DNA of 5,263 nt from Rubripirellula sp. (GTDB lineage: Bacteria > Planctomycetota > Planctomycetia > Pirellulales > Pirellulaceae): the NCBI GenBank assembly GCA_029287555.1, contig JARFQX010001066.1, forward strand, positions 1-5,263, in the 5' to 3' direction. The notes beneath the pieces were generated by a model. It searched no databases, was not told where the DNA came from, and saw nothing but the letters and a program-made list of their open reading frames with translations. Numbering within the stretch: position 1 is the stretch's first letter; each line of letters begins with the position of its first letter. The position numbers were made by a program, and so were the translations under genes. This document shows positions 1 through 5,263 of this stretch, piece by piece.

Positions 1-15
1 TCTCGCTTCTCGCCT

Positions 16-258
16 CTACATCCATTCCGGTCCGTCGCCTTCGGATCGGGGATCGCTGCACCAACGCGTCAACGCTTCGACGACGGCGTCACGATCGTCG
101 CGGTTTGTCCAGATCGAGTCATCGACATCGAGACGGATCTCGTAATCCCCCTCATGCATGCACCCCTCTTCGCCGCAGAAGTGGGGGACATCGCTAACCC
201 AAACGATCCGGTAGAGCGGCAGATGCTTGTCGTCGACTTTGACGATTGGTGAATCCAT
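16..258 (-). CDS. Small acidic hypothetical protein with a possible Cys/His metal site
   Basis: This is an 80-residue ORF of unknown function; I do not recognise a family. It is strongly acidic, with about 20 Asp/Glu against 8 Lys/Arg. It has no signal peptide and no membrane segment, so a cytosolic location is likely. Its one notable local feature is a symmetric cluster, H26-F-C28-x4-C33-M-H35, that could bind a metal such as zinc. A further Cys is at 67. The ATG is the only reasonable start, because an in-frame TAG lies six codons upstream with no other start codon between. No clear Shine-Dalgarno precedes it. It follows proC on the same strand after 123 bp, so it could be read through from proC or be independent. 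The composition is protein-like and the short cysteine motif argues for a real gene, but it could still be spurious. Confidence 0.6.
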   Translation of the reverse strand: MDSPIVKVDDKHLPLYRIVWVSDVPHFCGEEGCMHEGDYEIRLDVDDSIWTNRDDRDAVVEALTRWCSDPRSEGDGPEWM

Positions 259-381
259 GACGAATACGCGTGGCTAAGAGTATTGATTTCGAAGCAATGG
301 AAGTTTGCTTTTGGGGAGAGTCATCTCGAGTGTTCGCTACTTCGACCGAGACTCGACCGTCGCCCCAGACGGCCTCTCGAT

Positions 382-1191
382 TCATTCGTTTCCCCCAAGC
401 TGCCGACTCCGCTTGGCCGAAGCATCGACCGCCTGGATCAACGCTCCGCGAATACCATTTTGCTCCAGCGTCGCGATGGCGGCAATCGTTGTCCCGCCAG
501 GACTGGCGACAGCATCTTTGAGCTCACCGGGGTGTCGGCCCGTCGTCGCGATCATCCGGGCAGTTCCCAATACGGTCTGGGTTGCCAACTGCAGGGCGAC
601 ATCCCTTGGCAGCCCCGCCAACACGCCACCATCGGCCATCGCTTCGATCATCATGCAAACGTAAGCGGGGCCCGATCCGCTCAAGCCGGTCACCGCATCC
701 ATTTGCGATTCCTCGATCTCGATGGCGAGGCCGACACACTGAAGCAGCTTGTCGATCCAGGCCCGATCGTCGGTCGTCGCTTCGTTGCCGCAGCAAAAGG
801 CGCTGGCCCCCTGTCGCACCAAGCTGGGTGTGTTGGGCATGACGCGGATGACCCGTTGGTGCCCGACCCAACCGCAGAGCTTCTGCAAGGAAACTCCGGC
901 TGCAATCGAGACGACGAGCCTGCCCTGCCAGTTGCTCGCGGCTGCGGCGGCCACCCTGGGAACGACATTCGGCTTGACCGCCAGCAACACCGCTTCGCTG
1001 GCGGACACCGCCGATTCAAGGTCCGACTGATCGATCTCGGGGTATTGTTCCTGCCACCAAGCTTGGTTGGCCGGATCAGGCTCGACGAGGCAGATTTTGC
1101 TGGGCTTGATGACTTCGCTGGCAATCATGCCACCCACGAGTGCTCGCCCCATCTGCCCGCCACCGATCACCGCCAGTTTCTTCGCTTTCAT
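382..1191 (-). CDS. proC: Pyrroline-5-carboxylate reductase
   Basis: This cytosolic enzyme reduces 1-pyrroline-5-carboxylate to L-proline with NAD(P)H, the last step of proline synthesis. The 269-residue length is normal for the family. The N-terminal Rossmann fold opens with VIGGGQMGRALVGG (residues 8-21), the dinucleotide-binding loop. Further conserved blocks are AVKP (71-74), RVMPNTP (116-122) and GLSGSGPAYV (169-178). The C-terminal helical dimerisation domain has PGELKDAVASPGGTT (221-235) continuing to LEQ (242-244), which fits the PROSITE P5C reductase signature position by position. The ATG is supported by a GAGGAAG Shine-Dalgarno seven bases upstream and by the family's usual N-terminus (MKxKKLAVIGGGQMG). 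It is divergent from argB, sharing a ~120-bp control region. The long ORF antisense to it is a shadow. No anomaly is seen. Confidence 0.97.
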   Translation of the reverse strand: MKAKKLAVIGGGQMGRALVGGMIASEVIKPSKICLVEPDPANQAWWQEQYPEIDQSDLESAVSASEAVLLAVKPNVVPRVAAAAASNWQGRLVVSIAAGVSLQKLCGWVGHQRVIRVMPNTPSLVRQGASAFCCGNEATTDDRAWIDKLLQCVGLAIEIEESQMDAVTGLSGSGPAYVCMMIEAMADGGVLAGLPRDVALQLATQTVLGTARMIATTGRHPGELKDAVASPGGTTIAAIATLEQNGIRGALIQAVDASAKRSRQLGGNE

Positions 1192-1198
1192 CCTTCGA

Positions 1199-1205
1199 CT
1201 TCCTC
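1199..1205 (-). promoter_or_regulatory. Ribosome binding site of proC
   Basis: On the minus strand this reads GAGGAAG, a good match to the Shine-Dalgarno consensus. It ends seven bases before the proC ATG and fixes that start. Confidence 0.75.
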
Positions 1206-1234
1206 AGTTCGGACACCCCGGTCGTCCATCTCAA

Positions 1235-1263
1235 TTGACCCCCTTGGTTCGCAACTCTAAATT
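1235..1263 (+). promoter_or_regulatory. Putative sigma-70-type promoter of the argB operon
   Basis: TTGACC (1235-1240, 5 of 6 to TTGACA) is followed after exactly 17 bp by TAAATT (1258-1263, 4 of 6 to TATAAT). Transcription would start near 1270, leaving a leader of about 40 nt before the argB ATG. The -35 element overlaps the perfect palindrome TCAATTGA (1231-1238), and AATTGA recurs at 1260-1265 over the -10 element. These two copies could form a repressor site, but this is inference. Both promoters of the divergent proC/argB pair must lie in or near this gap; I see no comparably good proC promoter. Confidence 0.45.
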
Positions 1264-1311
1264 GATCGGTTTTTCCGCTCCCGAACAGCCCCGAACTCCC
1301 TCAGGTGGAAT

Positions 1312-2220
1312 ATGCCGTCGACAGCCGCCGAGGTCCAACAACTTGGAGACTTCCGCGTGGACGAAGCGATCAGCAAAGCAGACACCCTGATCGAGGCGAT
1401 GGGCTGGATCCGCCGGTTTCGCGGTAAGACGACCGTGATCAAATTAGGCGGCAGCCTGCTCGACGACGAGCAGGAACTGATGCACATCTTGCTCGACGTG
1501 ATCTTCATGGAAACCGTTGGCATGAAGCCCGTCATCGTCCACGGGGGTGGCAAGGCGATCAATCGAGCGTTGGCCGAGGCGGGGATTGAACCGAACTTTG
1601 TCCGCGGTCGGCGGGTCACCGACCAGGCAACCTTGGAGGCAGTCGAACGAGTCTTGGCGGGCGAGCTGAATGTCTTCTTGACCGAGGAAATTGAACGACT
1701 CGGCGGCCGCGCGATGAACCTCTCGTTCAACACCACGAACGTCCTCTTTGGCAAAAAGCACCGTTCCGAGGACGGCGCGGACATCGGCTTTGTCGGAGAT
1801 ATCACGCGTGTCGATCGAGGTGTCATCGAAGGCCTTTCTTACACTGACCAGGTCCCCGTGATCCCATCGATGTGCGAGGGAGAAGACGGGCAACATTACA
1901 ACGTCAATGCGGACTCGGCCGCAATGGCCGTCGCACAATCGCTGGGCGCCGAAAAGCTCGTCTTCCTTTCCGATGTCAACGGTGTCCGTCGTGACAAGAA
2001 CGACCCCGACACAATCATGCACTCGCTTTCGGCCGCGGAGGCACGGCAATTGATTCACGACGGTGTCATCGACGCCGGGATGATTCCCAAGGTCGAAGCC
2101 TGCCTTGAAACACTCGGACGCGGGGTCCGCAAGGTTCATATCGTTGATGGACGGTTACGACACTCGCTGCTGCTGGAGATCTTTACAACCAGTGGTGTGG
2201 GAACGGAAATTCATCAGTAG
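1312..2220 (+). CDS. argB: N-acetylglutamate kinase, arginine-sensitive type
   Basis: ArgB phosphorylates N-acetyl-L-glutamate with ATP, the second step of arginine synthesis, in the cytosol. The amino-acid-kinase fold is complete over 302 residues. VIKLGGS (42-48) supplies the phosphate-binding Lys44. IVHGGG (75-80) and GRRVTD (99-104) form the NAG site. NVNADSAAMA (197-206) holds the Asn/Asp pair, LSDVNGV (219-225) the nucleotide loop, and GMIPK (256-260) the second catalytic lysine. About 35 residues precede the core, including a helix matching the N-helix of hexameric, arginine-inhibited kinases. The C-terminus, VHIVDGRLRHSLLLEIF then GVGTEI, matches the arginine-site signature of that class, so feedback inhibition is expected. 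AGGTGG lies just before the chosen ATG. A GTG at 1357 (codon 16), preceded by GGAG eight bases upstream, is a credible alternative start giving 287 residues. It is the first gene of an operon; the ArgD-like gene follows after 78 bp. Confidence 0.97.
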   Translation: MPSTAAEVQQLGDFRVDEAISKADTLIEAMGWIRRFRGKTTVIKLGGSLLDDEQELMHILLDVIFMETVGMKPVIVHGGGKAINRALAEAGIEPNFVRGRRVTDQATLEAVERVLAGELNVFLTEEIERLGGRAMNLSFNTTNVLFGKKHRSEDGADIGFVGDITRVDRGVIEGLSYTDQVPVIPSMCEGEDGQHYNVNADSAAMAVAQSLGAEKLVFLSDVNGVRRDKNDPDTIMHSLSAAEARQLIHDGVIDAGMIPKVEACLETLGRGVRKVHIVDGRLRHSLLLEIFTTSGVGTEIHQ

Positions 2221-2298
2221 TTCGACCTCAAGCGCGAACCTGATCGCCCCGGACCGTCACTCATTTCCTTTTCTCCATTTCTTCGCCCGAGTGATTGG

Positions 2299-3621
2299 AT
2301 GAGCAACACCCCCAAGCCAAGTCATGATGCGGAGCCAAGTCATGATGCGGAGCCAAATCATGAAGCGGAGGCAGGCCGAGAAGCATCGCCCTTTTTATCG
2401 CCGCAATCGTCCGGGCTGCCGTGTGGAATGCAGCGGCGGTCGATTGACGGCACGATGATGATCGACGCGATTGCCGGGCGCACGAGCGTTTTTGGATTTG
2501 GGTTTGAACCTTTCCAGGAAGCTCTACATCGTCTGTCTCGATACGCCATCGGCGACTCGGCCGAGCGTCTCGATGATGGCGACGGGAGGGACCGTGCTGC
2601 AGGGCGGGAACCCGACGTCGGCGAGTTCGCGCTCAGCATCGATCCGGGCCTGATTGGCATGGAGTCCTTGTGCGAGCGAATTCGCGATTGTTTCGGCGAG
2701 GGGGTGCATGCCGAAAATATCTTGCTCCGCCCCTCGGCGGACGCGGCCGTCGACTCGGCGATCGGTCTCGCTCGCCGCGCCCAGTCTGATCGGGGATTCC
2801 GCACGATTGCGGTGGTCGGCAGCGATCACGGCCGCACCGGAATGTGTCGCAGCGCCAGTGGGCGGCCGGAACTTCAAGAACGTTTCGGTCCGATGATGGC
2901 CGGCTTCTCGCACGTTGTGCCCGGCGACGCGGAGGCCTTGCGAGCCGCGATTGACGATCAAACGGCTTGTGTGTTGCTTTGCCCCGTGAGCGCGACGGGT
3001 CCCGCCGTCGCTTGCGAAGCCGATTACTTGGCCGAGGTCCGACAAATTTGCGACGAACATGGACTGCTATTGTTGATCGATGAGACCCAGCTCGTGGTGG
3101 GAGCGGCAGGAAAGGCGTTGACCTTCGCATCCATCGCCGGGATCCGCGCCGACATGGTGATTGTCTCCGCTGGACTCTTTGGCGGATTGCCCGGTGGACT
3201 GATCCTGACTTCGGCAATCGACTCGCCAACACACGTCAACGATCTCGGCCGCTTTCCGTGGCAAGCCGCTTTGCTAAGTCAAACACTCGCTTCGATGCAG
3301 CAGTTCGGGCTTCCCAAAGTCACCGACGACTCCAATCATCCTTTGGCAGTTGAAGTCGCCAAGGCGTTGAGCGCCTTTCCATTCGTCCGCGACATCCAGG
3401 CGACTGGATTGACCATTGGAATCGAGATTGACCTGGAGGCGGAGCCATTGCTCGGGGCCGCGCAAAAGAGCGGCTTGCGAGTTGGTACGACGGGCGAAAA
3501 CGGCATACGGCTTCAGCCACCGCTTGTGATTCGCGACGAAGACCAAAGCCTGCTGCTGACACGCTTGGGGTCGATGATGGAACGACTCGAGCGTGAATCG
3601 GCGGAACTGGCAACTCAATGA
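2299..3621 (+). CDS. ArgD-like class III aminotransferase homologue lacking the PLP lysine (probable pseudo-enzyme)
   Basis: By position and residual similarity this is the argD gene of the operon (acetylornithine aminotransferase, PLP-dependent), with 440 residues and no stops. Retained ArgD-like features are IDAIAGRTSVFGFG (55-68), HGRT (177-180), ERFGPMMAGFSHV (194-206), DEHGLLLLIDETQ (252-264, with Asp261 that normally contacts the pyridine nitrogen), GLFGGLPGG (292-300) and GIRLQPPL (402-409). The catalytic lysine of the AKGLGGG-type motif is Ala291 (GCT, 3169-3171), and there is no lysine at all from 273 to 339. Also lost are the GTE phosphate loop (S146-A-D-A-A), the aromatic residue before HGRT (Asp176), VEPIQGEGG (now C228-P-V-S-A-T-G-P) and the HGTTFGGNP loop. 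The first ~43 residues are an unrelated hydrophilic tail with three 6-aa repeats; ATG 2428 (Met44) is an alternative start. No strong Shine-Dalgarno is visible. The 3' end overlaps argF by ATGA. A PLP aminotransferase activity is unlikely; a structural or regulatory role is inference. Confidence 0.85.
   Translation: MSNTPKPSHDAEPSHDAEPNHEAEAGREASPFLSPQSSGLPCGMQRRSIDGTMMIDAIAGRTSVFGFGFEPFQEALHRLSRYAIGDSAERLDDGDGRDRAAGREPDVGEFALSIDPGLIGMESLCERIRDCFGEGVHAENILLRPSADAAVDSAIGLARRAQSDRGFRTIAVVGSDHGRTGMCRSASGRPELQERFGPMMAGFSHVVPGDAEALRAAIDDQTACVLLCPVSATGPAVACEADYLAEVRQICDEHGLLLLIDETQLVVGAAGKALTFASIAGIRADMVIVSAGLFGGLPGGLILTSAIDSPTHVNDLGRFPWQAALLSQTLASMQQFGLPKVTDDSNHPLAVEVAKALSAFPFVRDIQATGLTIGIEIDLEAEPLLGAAQKSGLRVGTTGENGIRLQPPLVIRDEDQSLLLTRLGSMMERLERESAELATQ
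2317..2370 (+). repeat. Three in-frame 18-bp tandem repeats in the ArgD-like N-terminus
   Basis: Three adjacent 18-bp units start at 2317, 2335 and 2353. Units one and two are identical (CCAAGTCATGATGCGGAG); unit three differs at two bases. They are in frame and encode PSHDAE, PSHDAE and PNHEAE. They lie in a polar tail ahead of the conserved domain and look like a recent slippage expansion. Confidence 0.9.
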
Positions 3622-4598
3622 GTGATCGAGATGAAACCGGGCGTCCCCGAGATGAAAAGATGCAACACCTATTGAGCCTGTTTGACATTTCAGCCGATGA
3701 CCTGAAGCAGATCCTTGCCGCAGCTGATCTGCTGAAGGCCCGGCTTGCCCGCGGCGACCGGCCCCCAGTGCTGCAGCGGTTGGTGCTGGCACTGCTGTTC
3801 GAGAAACCAAGCCTGAGGACGCGTGTTAGCTTCGAAACGGGAATCGCGCAGCTGGGCGGGGCCAGCTTGTTTCTCGGCCAAGAGGTCGGCTGGGGCACTC
3901 GGGAATCGCCCTCCGACTTCACTCAGGTTCTCGGTCAATTCGTCGACGCGGTCGTCTGCCGAACCAAATCCCACCAGCGCGCGGTGCAGTTGGCCAGTTT
4001 CGATGCCTTGCCAGTGATCAATGGTCTGACCGACTTGTGCCATCCTTGTCAGGCGATGGCTGACGTGATGACCATCCGCGAGTCTCTCGGACCGCTGCCC
4101 GGTAAGCACTTGGTATTCGTGGGTGATGGCAACAATGTCGCCCACTCGCTGGCGCTGATTTGCGCGATGCTCGAGATGCGGTTTACATTAGCGTGCCCCG
4201 ACGGATATCGCATGAACGACCAGTGGGTCGACCGCGTCCTTGAGCAGTATCCCAGTGCGTCGGTTACGCAGACGGAAGATGCCAAAGCAGCCGTCGCCGA
4301 TGCGGATGCCATCTACACCGACTTTTGGACCAGCATGGTCCAGGAGTCCGAAGCGGCGACTCGGCGATCCGCTTTTGCGCCTTACCAAGTGAATGAAGAA
4401 TGGATGGCGGCGGCGCCCAATCATGCGCGTGTTCTGCACTGCTTGCCCGCGGTCCGCGGCGAGGAGATTACGGACGAAGTCATCGACAGCGATCAAAGCG
4501 ACGTGATCGTTCAAGCCGGCAATCGCATGCACGCCCAGAAGGGGCTGCTCGTTTGGTTGCTCAATCGAGCCTGGATCGATGAGAACGTCATCCGATGA
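3618..4598 (+). CDS. argF: Ornithine carbamoyltransferase
   Basis: ArgF transfers the carbamoyl group of carbamoyl phosphate to ornithine, giving citrulline, in the cytosol. The 326 residues contain the family's blocks in order. LFEKPSLRTRVSFE (60-73) is the carbamoyl-phosphate motif, in the SLRTR variant. HPCQAMAD (142-149), VGDGNNVAHS (168-177), YTDFWTSM (233-240, with Asp235 and Ser239 of the ornithine loop), LHCLPAVRGEE (273-283) and NRMHAQK (302-308) follow. Two usually conserved positions differ. The Gly of the SMG loop is Val241 (GTC), and the Glu of QAENR is Gly301. All other catalytic residues are present, so normal activity is likely but altered kinetics or substrate (an N-acylated ornithine, for example) cannot be excluded. 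The chosen start overlaps the upstream stop as ATGA, implying translational coupling. Met15 (3660) sits where many family members begin and is an alternative. Confidence 0.94.
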   Translation: MSDRDETGRPRDEKMQHLLSLFDISADDLKQILAAADLLKARLARGDRPPVLQRLVLALLFEKPSLRTRVSFETGIAQLGGASLFLGQEVGWGTRESPSDFTQVLGQFVDAVVCRTKSHQRAVQLASFDALPVINGLTDLCHPCQAMADVMTIRESLGPLPGKHLVFVGDGNNVAHSLALICAMLEMRFTLACPDGYRMNDQWVDRVLEQYPSASVTQTEDAKAAVADADAIYTDFWTSMVQESEAATRRSAFAPYQVNEEWMAAAPNHARVLHCLPAVRGEEITDEVIDSDQSDVIVQAGNRMHAQKGLLVWLLNRAWIDENVIR

Positions 4599-4643
4599 AC
4601 CGTCTTACCAATCACGGAAAACTCTTCGACGCCCGTCGCCCAG

Positions 4644-4699
4644 CCAAGTTTCCGCATCCAAGTCCCCGCACCTAAGTCCCCGCACCTAAGTCCCCGCAC
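4644..4699 (+). repeat. 14-bp tandem repeat (minisatellite), four units
   Basis: Four adjacent 14-bp units begin at 4644, 4658, 4672 and 4686. The last two are identical (CTAAGTCCCCGCAC), the second differs from them at one base, and the first (CCAAGTTTCCGCAT) is decayed. A partial CCTAAA continues after the last unit. The period is not a multiple of three, so the array is unlikely to be coding. It begins 45 bp after the argF stop, between the operon and the transposase remnant. I see no hairpin terminator in the 4599-4818 gap. Confidence 0.9.
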
Positions 4700-4805
4700 C
4701 CTAAATAGCCGTGCGCGATTGTGCGATGGCGTGGAAGATATTGGTATGGAGTAGTTTACGAAAAAGGGCTCCCATCTGAGTTGCAAAAACGACCAACGGT
4801 CACTC

Positions 4806-4812
4806 AGGAGGA
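4806..4812 (+). promoter_or_regulatory. Strong ribosome binding site of the transposase remnant
   Basis: AGGAGGA, a near-perfect Shine-Dalgarno, ends six bases before ATG 4819. It supports that codon as the original transposase start and shows that the 5' end of the element's gene is preserved. Confidence 0.75.
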
Positions 4813-4818
4813 AGCCCG

Positions 4819-5210
4819 ATGCCACGGATGGTCTCTCGCAGGCGGTATTACTTCAGGACCGCCTTGCGCCGACTGCTCAAGAAGACAAACGACAAGCGAC
4901 TTTCCATACGAATTCGAATTGCCATCATGGCGGTCGATGATCACAAGCCTTCCCAGATTGCCAGCGTGGCGGGATGTTCCGTCTCCACGGTTCATCGCGT
5001 CATCGCCAGATTCGAGGAACAATCAATTGAAGGCCTGTTTGATCGCCGATCAGTGACCTGTTCCTGCGGTTGCTGGAGTCACGATTGGAGCAGTACCCAC
5101 AGGCAAAACGCATTCACGTGATCTTGGACAACTACCGTATCCATTCCAGCCGAATCGTGCAGGCAGCGCTAACCCGGATCATTCATGTAGGGTGGGTCAA
5201 ATTCGCGTAA
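4819..5210 (+). pseudogene. IS630-type transposase remnant, internally deleted and frameshifted
   Basis: The first ~77 codons encode the N-terminal DNA-binding part of an IS630/Tc1-mariner-type transposase. It has a basic start (RRRYYFRTALRRLLKK) and a helix-turn-helix, KPSQIASVAGCSVSTVHRVI (43-62), leading to GLFDRR (72-77). From about 5052 the homology moves to a different frame: SDLFLRLLESRLEQYP, then AKRIHVILDNYRIHSS, then RIVQAALTR. This is the region of the second catalytic Asp (codon 5127-5129). The stretch between the HTH and this block, including the first catalytic Asp, is missing, so an internal deletion changed the frame near 5047-5052. The original frame runs to a stop at 5119-5121 through nonsense sequence; the restored frame stops at 5208-5210. 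Homology appears to end near 5177, so the third acidic residue is also missing. The element cannot encode an active transposase. Confidence 0.82.
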
Positions 5211-5225
5211 GTCGTTGGTGGGTCA
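5191..5225. repeat. Short direct repeat GGTGGGTCA in unassigned right end
   Basis: GGTGGGTCA occurs at 5191-5199 and again at 5217-5225, with a 26-bp period. The sequence from about 5178 to the end of the window no longer reads as transposase and has no gene I can support. It may be the edge of a dispersed repeat that interrupts the IS remnant; this is inference. Confidence 0.5.
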
Positions 5226-5263
5226 GCGCAAACGGCCTGGACCCGCAATCACACTCGGATTTC

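Noticed and set aside
291..311. Small hairpin AAGCAA/TTGCTT downstream of proC as a terminator
   Set aside because: The 6-bp stem is AT-rich and weak, and on the proC strand it is not followed by a T run. A second stem, TCGAGT/ACTCGA at 326-356, has a 19-nt loop. Neither is convincing.
283..1260. Long plus-strand ORF (325 codons) opposite proC
   Set aside because: It is antisense to a clear proC with all family motifs. Its translation is low-complexity (Arg, His, Pro rich) and matches nothing I know, so it is a shadow ORF.
1444..2139. Minus-strand ORF of 231 codons opposite argB
   Set aside because: It is fully antisense to argB and has no recognisable motifs; a codon-bias shadow.
3274..3922. 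Minus-strand ORFs spanning the ArgD-like/argF junction
   Set aside because: They overlap two coherent plus-strand genes in other frames and show no protein-like motifs.
1312..4598. A hidden novel defence or mobile system in the operon
   Set aside because: ArgB and ArgF are clear biosynthetic enzymes in a standard gene order. No defence domains, CRISPR-like arrays or phage genes are visible.
4599..4643. Rho-independent terminator after argF
   Set aside because: I found no stable GC stem followed by a T run; only a 5-bp GATGA/TCATC match within the end of argF.
4511..4825. Minus-strand ORF across the 14-bp repeats
   Set aside because: It runs through a tandem repeat whose period is not a multiple of three and through the argF end; no homology is recognisable.

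Overview
The window is a moderately GC-rich bacterial chromosome segment centred on arginine and proline biosynthesis. The protein sequences, the loose gene spacing and the small lineage-specific ORF look most like a planctomycete of the Rhodopirellula/Pirellulaceae type. That assignment comes from general resemblance, not a search, and is only moderately confident.

Left part (1-1191), minus strand: proC (pyrroline-5-carboxylate reductase) with a good Shine-Dalgarno. A small acidic hypothetical protein (80 aa) with a compact H-x-C-x4-C-x-H cluster lies 123 bp downstream of it. Between proC and the arginine genes is a divergent control region of about 120 bp (1192-1311). It carries a plausible sigma-70-type promoter for the arginine side (TTGACC, 17 bp, TAAATT).

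Centre (1312-4598), plus strand: a three-gene arginine operon. Its genes are argB (N-acetylglutamate kinase with the extensions of the arginine-feedback-inhibited class), an ArgD-like class III aminotransferase homologue, and argF (ornithine carbamoyltransferase). The last two overlap by ATGA. The ArgD-like protein is the most remarkable item. It is a full-length intact ORF with a recognisable class III fold, but the Schiff-base lysine is replaced by alanine. Most other PLP-contact motifs are also degraded. It looks like a pseudo-enzyme kept in the argD position. ArgF is intact but has two unusual substitutions in conserved loops: SMG to SMV, and QAENR to QAGNR.

Right part (4599-5263): decayed accessory DNA. 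Just after argF is a 14-bp minisatellite of four units. It is followed by a broken IS630-type transposase with a strong Shine-Dalgarno and an N-terminal HTH. After an internal deletion and frame change comes the region around the second catalytic Asp, and then homology stops. The last ~80 bases carry a direct repeat of GGTGGGTCA and no gene I can support.

The genes fit together as follows. ArgB catalyses the second, usually feedback-controlled step of ornithine synthesis, ArgD normally makes N-acetylornithine, and ArgF turns ornithine into citrulline. ProC makes proline from P5C, which is metabolically connected to ornithine. If the ArgD-like protein is truly inactive, a working acetylornithine aminotransferase must be encoded elsewhere in the genome.
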